A DNA stretch of 6,996 nucleotides. Source: Thermoplasmatota archaeon (GTDB taxonomy: Archaea; Thermoplasmatota; Thermoplasmata; RBG-16-68-12; JAGMCJ01). The position numbers and the translations under genes are program-made. The DNA lies in NCBI GenBank assembly GCA_022848825.1, contig JAJISH010000280.1, forward strand, positions 1 to 6,996. Direction: 5' to 3'. Shown in pieces: positions 1-6,300 of the stretch (position 1 is its first letter; every line of letters begins with the position of its first letter). The notes beneath the pieces were generated by a model. The model did no database searches and was not told the origin of the DNA. It saw nothing but the letters and a program-made list of their open reading frames with translations.

Positions 1-419
1 TCCCATTTCTTGAGCCCGACCAGATCCAGCGTCCTCAGGGCCCTCACCCTGGCTTCCTTGAGCTTGACGCCAGCGAGGAGAAGAGGTAGTTCCACATTCT
101 CGACTGCGGTCAGAACGGGCAGCAGGTTGTACGCCTGGAAGATGAAGCCTATCCTCTTCGCGCGGTACTCCGTCTTCTTGTCATCCGACATGCCCTCGAG
201 CGCCTGCCCCTCGATCATGATGTGCCCCTCCGTCGGGTCGTCGATCCCGGACAGGCAGTTCAGTAGCGTCGTCTTCCCGCAGCCCGAGGGTCCCATGACC
301 GAGACCATCTCTCCCTTCGTGATGTCCAGATCTATGCCCTTGAGCGCGTGGACCTGCACCTTCCCGATGTCGTAGACCTTGCGAAGGCTCCTGGCTTGAA
401 CAACAACTTGCGACCCCAT
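1..419 (-). CDS. ABC transporter ATP-binding protein, MacB/LolD type (N-terminal part, runs off left edge)
   Basis: This is the nucleotide-binding subunit of an ABC transporter. In this family it hydrolyses ATP on the cytoplasmic face and drives a separate membrane subunit, typically a MacB/FtsX-like permease for export or lipoprotein handling. The first 139 residues are visible. They show the Walker A motif GPSGCGKTT at residues 43-51 and the Q-loop with FIFQAYNLLPVLTAVENV, the Q being residue 95, which is characteristic of the MacB/LolD subfamily. The signature LSGGQ, Walker B and H-loop lie beyond the window. The ATG at 419 is well supported: GGAGG (427-431, minus) lies 7 nt upstream and a TATA box lies further upstream. 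The frame is open to the window edge. The permease partner would be expected to the left. The substrate cannot be told from this piece. Confidence 0.95.
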   Translation of the reverse strand, partial: MGSQVVVQARSLRKVYDIGKVQVHALKGIDLDITKGEMVSVMGPSGCGKTTLLNCLSGIDDPTEGHIMIEGQALEGMSDDKKTEYRAKRIGFIFQAYNLLPVLTAVENVELPLLLAGVKLKEARVRALRTLDLVGLKKW

Positions 420-462
420 TTGACGTCCTCCGTGGCTCTGTCGTGCAATATTGTATGCACGG

Positions 463-472
463 GTATTTAAAC
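463..472 (-). promoter_or_regulatory. Archaeal TATA-box promoter of the ABC ATPase gene
   Basis: On the minus strand this reads GTTTAAATAC, a good archaeal TATA box in otherwise GC-rich DNA. It lies about 45-50 bp upstream of the ATG at 419. With transcription starting about 25-27 bp downstream, this gives a short leader of roughly 20 nt that contains the GGAGG at 427-431. This gene thus appears to use a leadered, Shine-Dalgarno start, unlike several neighbours. Inferred from sequence only. Confidence 0.55.
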
Positions 473-631
473 AGTCAGAAATCGCCCAAACCCCTATCGA
501 CGTCATTCCGATGTAGGTCGTAGTAAGGAGTCGAGGACCGCGTGGGTTGTTTCTTCTGTTTGCTCATGCCGGCTGTGCCTGTGACTAAGTACACCAGTCC
601 AGCAGCCCCATCGAATCGCTTCAGGGGAAAG

Positions 632-641
632 GGTTATTATT
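632..641 (+). promoter_or_regulatory. TATA-like promoter of the 664-1680 gene, probably leaderless
   Basis: The sequence GGTTATTATT is centred about 26 bp upstream of the ATG at 664. This places the expected transcription start at or next to the start codon. No Shine-Dalgarno sequence is seen before that ATG, so leaderless translation is inferred. The octamer GGTTATTA recurs at 1713-1720 ahead of the next gene. Confidence 0.5.
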
Positions 642-663
642 CCTCAGTTGATGCGTTTCCTGG

Positions 664-1680
664 ATGTCCTCAGGGTGGAAGGAAATCAAGGAACTGCTGC
701 TCCCGCGCGTGCTGGACTCACTGTCCCACCTTCCCAACTACATAAGGGACGGGGGCACCCTGGAAGCCGGTGGGAGGGAACTCGAATTCCACATCGAGGA
801 CTCCCGCGGTTCTCACGACACGGGCACTATCGTTAGCGGGCTCGGCTCTGAGGACTTGCGGGTGTACGGTTTCGCCATTTTGCTCGCAAGAGAATGCGTT
901 CTGCTCGAGGTGTGGAATGACCACGAACTCAATTGCTGGGCCGAGTACGACCTCTCGACGCGGCAGCAGATATTCATTCGGCGCCAAGAGCTGGGCCCCT
1001 TTCTGGAGAAGTACGTGTCCGACGAAGACGTTCGTGGGCGGTACATGGAGGAGATGGACCCAGACTTTTCAACCGACGCACTTCGGCACCGCCGCTACTA
1101 CTTCGCCTCGGAGTGGAAGGAGGACCGGCGAATGCTTCTCGAGATGTGCGGGGGCCTCAGCCTCGCGAAGACAGCCGAGGCCGTGAATGAACTGGCCTGG
1201 ATGTACTTCAGAAACAACTCCAAAGATGGCACTTGGAGGGGGGTGTGCGTTCTGCAGCACGCGTACCAACTCTACCTCAAGGGCACGGAACTCGAGCCCG
1301 AGTTCCTTGCAAGGATCATGCTCATCGGTAACACCGCCGTGGACTGGGACGCCCATCCGCAGGAGTGGTACATCAACGAGTCGCTGGAGTTCCTGCCCTT
1401 CGTGACTTCCCTCTTTGAGATATCCGATAAGACGTTCCGAGAAACCGAGCTTTGGGATGTCATGATGTCGGAGCTTCTGATACCTTTCCTCTCGCGGAAG
1501 TGGCACGATGAGGCTTTCGAAAAGGCGCAGTCACTGTTCGTGACCATGAAGAAGGCCCAGGATGCCGGTGCCATGCCAAGAGAGGTCACGAGGCTCTTCA
1601 TGAAAGGTCTGCTGAAGGGCAAGCTGTTGACGAGGGAAGAGGCACAGCGTGTGAAGACGAATCTGAAACTGGTCTCCTGA
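664..1680 (+). CDS. Hypothetical protein, two-part soluble protein with helical C-terminal half
   Basis: I do not recognise the family. The 338-residue product has no signal peptide or membrane segment and is probably cytoplasmic. Residues about 30-110 alternate hydrophobic and polar residues, with motifs such as VYGFAILLARECVLLEVWN, and look like a beta-rich domain. Residues about 120-150 are charged and aromatic. Residues about 155-335 are predicted helical, with stretches such as TAEAVNELAWMYFRNNSKDG and KWHDEAFEKAQSLFVTMKKA that resemble TPR/Sel1-like helical pairs without a clear repeat register. The start is well constrained: an in-frame TGA lies at 649-651, the first in-frame ATG is at 664, and a TATA-like box is centred about 26 bp upstream. 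Codon third positions are strongly G/C, which supports real coding. It stands alone on its own promoter and stops 105 bp before the next start. A scaffold or interaction role would be a guess. Confidence 0.85.
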   Translation: MSSGWKEIKELLLPRVLDSLSHLPNYIRDGGTLEAGGRELEFHIEDSRGSHDTGTIVSGLGSEDLRVYGFAILLARECVLLEVWNDHELNCWAEYDLSTRQQIFIRRQELGPFLEKYVSDEDVRGRYMEEMDPDFSTDALRHRRYYFASEWKEDRRMLLEMCGGLSLAKTAEAVNELAWMYFRNNSKDGTWRGVCVLQHAYQLYLKGTELEPEFLARIMLIGNTAVDWDAHPQEWYINESLEFLPFVTSLFEISDKTFRETELWDVMMSELLIPFLSRKWHDEAFEKAQSLFVTMKKAQDAGAMPREVTRLFMKGLLKGKLLTREEAQRVKTNLKLVS

Positions 1681-1712
1681 GCTCAGTCCGCTCCCAACGA
1701 TTTCGGGAAAAC

Positions 1713-1720
1713 GGTTATTA
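1713..1720 (+). promoter_or_regulatory. TATA-like promoter of the DUF3788 gene
   Basis: The octamer GGTTATTA is identical to that at 632-639. It is preceded by an A-rich stretch (GGGAAAAC). A start 26-27 bp downstream of its centre would be near 1744, which is past the GTG at 1738 and about 40 nt before the ATG at 1786. This favours a short leader and the ATG start. Confidence 0.45.
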
Positions 1721-1785
1721 GTCAGGCCATCCCTCAAGTGGCCCGGATTGACAGGACCGCCTGTCGCATATGGAGAGTGCTCAAT

Positions 1786-2229
1786 ATGCCCGAGGATAGC
1801 CAGTATGTGAGACTTCTTGACGAGGATGAGACCCCCGACGAGGGTAGCGTGCTCGACACGATCGGTGAACCTTCCGCGGGACTGTGGAGCAAGTTGAGGG
1901 AATTCCTCAGGGAAGGCTATGACTTCGAGCCCGAACTGGTGTACTACGGCAAGAAATACGGCTGGTGCTACAGGTATCGGAGGAAGAAGAAGACCCTGTG
2001 CACGATCTTCCCCGAGACCGGGGCATTCACGGTCCTCGTCACGCTCGGGAAGAAGGAGGTCGAGGGAGTCGAGAGCATTCTGAGCACGCTCAATCAGGAG
2101 ACTCAGAGGATCTTCAAAGAGGCCCGCCAGTATCATGACGGGAAATGGATCTACCGCAGAGTGCTGAACGAGGACGATCTGGCGGACATCGTTGCTTTGC
2201 TGAAGGTCAAGAAGAGGCCCAGCTCGTGA
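1786..2229 (+). CDS. DUF3788 family protein
   Basis: This 147-residue soluble protein matches the DUF3788 family, which is widespread in bacteria and archaea and has no established function. Family features seen are a tryptophan-containing helix (GLWSKLREFL, 32-41), the conserved core YYGKKYGWCYRYRRKKKTLC (53-72), a strand pair PETGAFTVLVTLGKK (76-90), the motif QYHDGKWIYRRV (115-126), and the C-terminal DLADIVALLKVKKRP. The length is normal for the family. The ATG at 1786 is preferred: GGAG lies 10 nt upstream (1772-1775) and the upstream TATA-like box predicts a short leader. An in-frame GTG at 1738 would add 16 residues (MARIDRTACRIWRVLN) that do not resemble the family. Membership is confident. 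The biochemical role is unknown, and the neighbours do not reveal it. Confidence 0.9.
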   Translation: MPEDSQYVRLLDEDETPDEGSVLDTIGEPSAGLWSKLREFLREGYDFEPELVYYGKKYGWCYRYRRKKKTLCTIFPETGAFTVLVTLGKKEVEGVESILSTLNQETQRIFKEARQYHDGKWIYRRVLNEDDLADIVALLKVKKRPSS

Positions 2230-2251
2230 CGGCGCACCATTGAACCGCCCG

Positions 2252-2268
2252 CCCGAAATCGTTTCGGG
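2252..2268. repeat. Perfect 7-bp inverted repeat between DUF3788 and the antitoxin gene
   Basis: CCCGAAA and TTTCGGG are separated by TCG, giving a perfect stem with a 3-nt loop. It lies 23 bp after the DUF3788 stop and about 100 bp before the antitoxin start. It could fold as an RNA hairpin at the 3' end of the upstream transcript, or be a palindromic operator. It has no downstream T-run, so a classical terminator is not supported. Confidence 0.45.
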
Positions 2269-2334
2269 GGAAGCCACCCTCCTGAGGCGTGTCGCCCCGA
2301 AATGGCTGGAATGCCATGGAAAGAAGTTAGTACC

Positions 2335-2349
2335 ATTATCCCACATATT
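2335..2349 (+). promoter_or_regulatory. Candidate TATA region of the antitoxin gene
   Basis: This is an AT-rich stretch with ATTAT at 2335-2339 and CATATT at 2344-2349. ATTAT is centred about 29 bp upstream of the ATG at 2366 and fits leaderless transcription. The exact element is uncertain because two AT-rich boxes overlap the right distance range. Confidence 0.35.
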
Positions 2350-2365
2350 GTAATCAGTGGTATCC

Positions 2366-2623
2366 ATGGCAGAAATAGTCTCGGTCGACAAGGCGGGGCG
2401 CCTCGTCATCCCCAAGTCCGTGAGGGAGTCCCTCGGCATCGGTGAGGGCACCAAGTTCCTCCTCTCCGAGGGGGACCACGGCCGCATACTCCTGCAGAAG
2501 TTCGACGTCGAGGAACTCGCGGACAGGCTCGAGCGGGAGATGAAGGGCAAGGATGTGGACGCCATCGCGCGTAGGGTCAGGAAGGAGATGAATGCCAAGG
2601 TCAAGAAGAATTTCCCTGCTTGA
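2366..2623 (+). CDS. AbrB/SpoVT-domain antitoxin (VapB-like)
   Basis: The product is an 85-residue DNA-binding antitoxin. Residues 1-45 form a SpoVT/AbrB swapped-hairpin domain, with the hallmark VDKAGRLVIPKSVRESLGI (7-25) followed by KFLLSEGDHGRILLQKF. Residues about 47-80 are a charged helical tail (DVEELADRLEREMKGKDVDA), the part that in VapB-type antitoxins binds and blocks the PIN toxin. In this family the protein also represses its own operon. The ATG at 2366 is chosen because the domain begins there and a TATA-like element sits about 29 bp upstream. An in-frame GTG at 2357 would add MVS. The cognate toxin gene overlaps its 3' end but is truncated, so this is now probably an orphan antitoxin or an autonomous regulator. 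Confidence 0.9.
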   Translation: MAEIVSVDKAGRLVIPKSVRESLGIGEGTKFLLSEGDHGRILLQKFDVEELADRLEREMKGKDVDAIARRVRKEMNAKVKKNFPA

Positions 2624-2723
2624 TACGAACGTTTTCGTCGCGGCCTACAAGGACCTTAGGAAGCAGACAGACACGCTGCGCCTCTCGATCACGGAAGAAT
2701 GCGGAAGCTCACCGCAGCGCTGA
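2592..2723 (+). pseudogene. Truncated PIN-domain toxin (VapC-like) remnant
   Basis: The frame opens at the ATG at 2592, overlapping the antitoxin gene by 32 bp as in many vapBC operons, with GGAG at 2584-2587 just upstream. The 43-residue product contains ISLLDTNVFVAAYKDLRKQT, the classic first motif of a PIN ribonuclease, with the first metal-binding aspartate at about residue 11. It then reaches TGA at 2721-2723, where a PIN domain needs about 120-150 residues. The remaining acidic catalytic residues are absent, so no nuclease activity is expected. Residues after about TEE (2697-2699) read through the 3' end of the opposing gene and are probably not homologous. The neighbouring intact antitoxin supports the toxin identity. 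No start later than 2592 restores a longer product. Confidence 0.75.
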
Positions 2724-3162
2724 TGTCCCCGAACTCGACCCTCGCCTTGTACGTGCCCGGCGGCACCTGGGTGCCACTGCGCGGGTCCCAGTCGGTTCTG
2801 CCGTTCACGACCTTGTACAGGTAGAAGGTCTGGTTCCATTTCCACTCGATCGTCTCGTTCGGTTCCAGCGTGATGAAGGACAATCCCTGTATCCGGGGAA
2901 GTATGACGACGGCCTTGCCAGCATCGTCGTATATCGACAGGGTGTCCCTGAGCTCGGAGTCGTACTCGATAGGGTGGTCCCACACGTTCTTGAGGATGAA
3001 GACGACCGTCTCCCCATGGATGTAGTACTCCCTGTCCGTCCTCAGGGCGTCCCCCTCGCTCCCTCCCGGGTGGCTTCTTTGGTACCCCACGTATATCACG
3101 ACCGCCGCGAGCAGTGACACGGTGACGACAACGGCTGCGATGACCTTGAGGGCCTCCTTCAT
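2689..3162 (-). CDS. Membrane-anchored extracellular Ig-like protein, BsuPI-like
   Basis: The 157-residue protein has a single N-terminal hydrophobic segment (about residues 7-27: VIAAVVVTVSLLAAVVIYVG) after MKEALK. This fits a signal anchor or uncleaved signal peptide with the rest outside the cell. Residues about 38-155 look like a beta-sandwich. REYYIHGETVVFILKNVWDH, then LSIYDDAGKAVV, then LEPNETIEWKWNQTF and VPPGTYKARVEF follow the pattern of BsuPI-like/Ig-fold domains (polarised N-term strand, L-x-P-x-E-T, then PPGTY). Two N-glycosylation sequons are visible (N102-E-T and N110-Q-T). BsuPI itself is a Bacillus intracellular proteinase inhibitor. Inhibitory activity here is not implied, and the fold assignment is moderate. 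No Shine-Dalgarno is seen, and a TATA-like box about 27 bp upstream suggests a leaderless ATG at 3162. Its 3' end overlaps the broken toxin frame tail to tail. Confidence 0.8.
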   Translation of the reverse strand: MKEALKVIAAVVVTVSLLAAVVIYVGYQRSHPGGSEGDALRTDREYYIHGETVVFILKNVWDHPIEYDSELRDTLSIYDDAGKAVVILPRIQGLSFITLEPNETIEWKWNQTFYLYKVVNGRTDWDPRSGTQVPPGTYKARVEFGDISAAVSFRILP

Positions 3163-3185
3163 CAGGGCTCAATCGGGCCGGTGTG

Positions 3186-3193
3186 CAATAAGT
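3186..3193 (-). promoter_or_regulatory. TATA-like promoter of the 2689-3162 gene, leaderless
   Basis: The minus strand reads ACTTATTG, preceded by an A-rich GAAAACA, and is centred about 27 bp upstream of the ATG at 3162. The start codon would be at or near the transcript 5' end. The gene therefore carries its own promoter and is independent of its neighbours. Confidence 0.5.
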
Positions 3194-3213
3194 GTTTTCG
3201 TGCCTTCCGTTGA

Positions 3214-3300
3214 CGACTTGGCGGGTTCATAATCACGGGCAAGTGGGAGGACGGCATCGCCTTCGCGGCGTACGACAGCATCAGGGCGATCGCGCCTTGA
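3214..3300 (+). pseudogene. Coding-like gene fragment (C-terminal end of an unidentified protein)
   Basis: The frame between TGA at 3211 and TGA at 3298 reads RLGGFIITGKWEDG... and ends ...AAYDSIRAIAP. It has no ATG, GTG or TTG start. Codon third positions from 3241 to 3297 are G or C in 18 of 19 codons, the bias of the genuine genes here, so this looks like the surviving 3' end of a once longer gene. The pattern hydrophobic-ITG, then Y-D-x-I-R-x-I-x-P, loosely resembles the C-terminus of PIN toxins (usually T-G-D ... Y-x-G-I-R-I-x-P), but the usual aspartate is lysine here. Identity as the other end of the broken toxin at 2592 is a hypothesis only. Confidence 0.35.
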
Positions 3301-3333
3301 GACGTCCAGCTCGAAACATAGAAGAGTGAACCA

Positions 3334-3374
3334 GAAATTACTTGTACTCCCGCGACGAGGGATTAAGGTGGAGG
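3334..3374 (+). promoter_or_regulatory. Promoter and ribosome binding site of the large surface-protein gene
   Basis: GAAATTACTT at 3334-3343 is a plausible TATA box. Transcription would start near 3364-3366. It is followed immediately by AAGGTGGAGG (3365-3374). GGTG (3367-3370) sits 5 nt before the GTG at 3376, and GGAGG (3370-3374) sits 7 nt before the GTG at 3382, so either start is possible. The leader would be only about 10-17 nt. Confidence 0.45.
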
Positions 3375-3375
3375 A

Positions 3376-6300
3376 GTGTCCGTGGGCAATCAGGTGGTTC
3401 TAGGGGCGCGGCCAGGTAGTGGGGGGAAGGCAGTTGCATACGCTGTTGCGCTCCTTCTGCTCCTGGTCCTGATGCAATGGCCCGTGGGGGGATATGCTCC
3501 TTACGACCACCTGCCCTCCACTTCTCCCGACCACAATGAGACGATGGACACCGACCCGCCCGCGGCGCCTGTTCTGACATCCGCGGTCTTCGGGGGAGCC
3601 TCCAACGAGAACATCCCGATCACTTGGTCCCTCTCCGCGGACGACGGTGCGGGCGACGGTGACGTCTCCCACTACGCTTTGTACGTCTCCGATGCGTACG
3701 ACTACGAAGGCGACGGCTATTCCTACCTCGGTCAGGCGGGAAGCGGCGAAATCTCTTTCACGCACGCTCTGGCGGGAGACGGAGACTGGTTCAACTACTT
3801 CTACTACGTCCAGGCCAACGACACCAGCGGGAACGGGAACTGGAGCGGACAGGCGGGCAAGTTCGTCAGGTTCCTCGAGAAGGGGAAGCACCTCGCGTCC
3901 GTCCCGCTCGTGCAGGAGGACACGACGCTCGAAGTCGTGCTTCAGACACTGGCGGGGAGCTTCAAGCACGTCCGCTACTACAAGTCCTCCGACCAGAGCG
4001 ACCACTGGAAGACGTACTGGACCTTCAAGACCTACGGCACGCTCTTCGACCTTGACCACAAGATGGGCTTCTGGATTGATATGACGAAGGATGACCACCT
4101 GGTCGTTGCGGGCCTCGTGCCGGAGATGACGGAGATCGAGCTGGAGCACAATTGGAACCTCGTCGGGTACCCGTCCTTCATCGACAGGACCGTCTCGGAC
4201 GCTCTGGCGGGGATCGACTGGCAGAAGGTCCAGGGCTGGGGCGCCACCCCGCCGAACCATCAGAAGCAGATGGGGGCGAGCGACATCATGACCGCCGGAG
4301 AGGGGTACTGGATTTGGGTCGACCTTCCGCAGACATGGGAGGTCCACAATAAACCCCTCAATCCGCCTTACATCATATGGACCGATCCGCCGGACTATGC
4401 ATTGGACGTCCCGCTCAACACATCCATCTTTGTGAAGTTCAGTAAGGAGATGGACACGAGCTCTCTCTCCTGGAGCCTGGTGCCGCAAATGCCTGGAACC
4501 GTGTGGACAGAGCACTGGTACGAGAACGACACGCTGTTGATGCTTGAACACTCAAAATCCCTCCCAGAGGGTATCCAGTTCCAGATGCTCGTCCAGAAGG
4601 CGAGGGACAAGTCGGGAGACTCGCTAGTCCCCGGCCCCGTGCCGAACCCGTGGACATTCATCACAGTCTCCACAGGGCCGACAATCATCGCCACCGATCC
4701 TTTTGATGGCGAGGTGGGCGTCCCCGTCGACATGGATATCATCGTGCTCTTCAGCGAGTCAATGAATGTCTCCACATTATCGTGGCTCGTTGCCCCAGAT
4801 CCAGGTGGCTGGAGTGAGACCTGGACGAACGGCAACACAACTGTGATCCTGACCCACATCAATCCCTTCCCCGGCGGGACGATCCAAGTCCTTGTGGATT
4901 ATGCAGAAGATATCTATGGGAACGCCCTCGTTCCCGGACCGGTCCCCAATCCATTTGCTTTTTGGACTTTCTCTGCGGGCCCGTATATCGTGCTGACTGA
5001 CCCGTACGATGGGGAGATGTATGTGGATCCCTTGCTCAACATATCGATCAGGTTCAGCGAGCCGATGAACACTTCGTCTGTCTCGTGGAACTTCTGGCCT
5101 AATCCAGGTGGGTGGATGGTGGAGTGGAGGGAGAACGACACACTTTTGGTTCTGATTCTTTCTACGCAGTTCCCAGAGGGCAATTGGTTCACCGTTCAGG
5201 TGATGGATGGCCTCGACAAGTCGGGAAACCCGCTCATCCCAGGTCCCGTTCCGAATCCCTGGACCTTTCATGTGGGAACCATATGGCCGATGATCGTTGC
5301 GACCTATCCTTTCAACCTCCAGTTCGGCGTCTCGTCTGATGCCAGCATATTCGTGAACTTCAGCGAGCCGATGAATACGAGCTCCTTGGCGTGGTCCGTG
5401 ACTCCCGACCCGGGCGATTGGACCATTGATTGGCTGGCGAGCGACACCCTCCTCGTCATGTCCCACTCGAACCCATTCAGCCCGGGCATTGTCACCGTGG
5501 AAATCTCATACGCAGAAGACAAGTCGGGCAACCCGCTCGTACCGGGCCCTGCGCCGAACCCTTGGAGCTTCATGATAATCAGCGTGGGTACGTACATCGT
5601 GCAGACCGACCCATACGATGGTCAGCTGGGGGTACCTCTGAATCAAAGCATCTTCGTCTGGTTCAGTCAGCCAATGAGCCAATTGAACTGGTCCATCAAC
5701 CCGTTCCTGGCATTTCAGCCCTTCTGGCTGACCAACACGACCCTCGAGCTATATCATCCGACGCCCTTCGTCGCCTGTCAGGAGTACGAGATCCACATCG
5801 ATGGTTTGGACCTGAACGACCAACCGCTGGTTCCCGGACCCGTCACGAACCCGTTCTCGTTCACCACGGACTGCGGCAACCCCTACATCGTGCTGACGGA
5901 CCCTTATGATGGGGAGATAAATGTTGAGCTCGATCGTGACATCATAGTCTGGTTCAGCGAGCCGATGAACACGAGCTCGGTCAATTGGGTGGTGGTTCCC
6001 GATCCTGGGGGTTGGTGGACCAATTGGTCGGCCAATGAGACTGTTATGTTCATGAAGCATTCGGGTCCTCTTATCCAGTGCGTCACCTACTTGATCATTG
6101 TCACGGAAGGGAAGGACAAGTCGGGGAATCCGCTTGTTCCGGGGCCCGTGCCGAATCCGTGGAACTTCACGACCTGCGGCTTTCCGTACATCCTCTGGAC
6201 GGACCCCACGAACGGGTCCGTCGACATCCCGCTCGACGCGCCCATCCACATCTACTTCAGTCAGCCGATGAACCCGTCCTCCTTCAATTGGACAATAAAT

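Noticed and set aside
542..745. Short plus-strand open frame in the intergenic region before 664
   Set aside because: It covers the promoter and start of the 664 gene, lacks the local codon bias in its first half, and its product has no recognisable feature.
1531..2604. Long open frame on the minus strand opposite the DUF3788 and antitoxin genes
   Set aside because: It runs antisense across three well-supported plus-strand genes and their promoters. Its product has no recognisable motif, and its openness is explained by the G/C third-position bias of the real genes.
3162..3281. 39-codon minus-strand frame whose TGA overlaps the ATG of the Ig-like gene (TGATG), as if translationally coupled
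   Set aside because: It contains the likely leaderless TATA box of the downstream gene, its later codons lack the local third-position bias, and the opposite strand of its first part has the stronger coding character.
3400..4551. 383-codon minus-strand open frame opposite the surface-protein gene
   Set aside because: The plus strand encodes a signal peptide and recognisable domains throughout. The antisense product is rich in R, V, H and D, as expected of a shadow of GC-rich codons.
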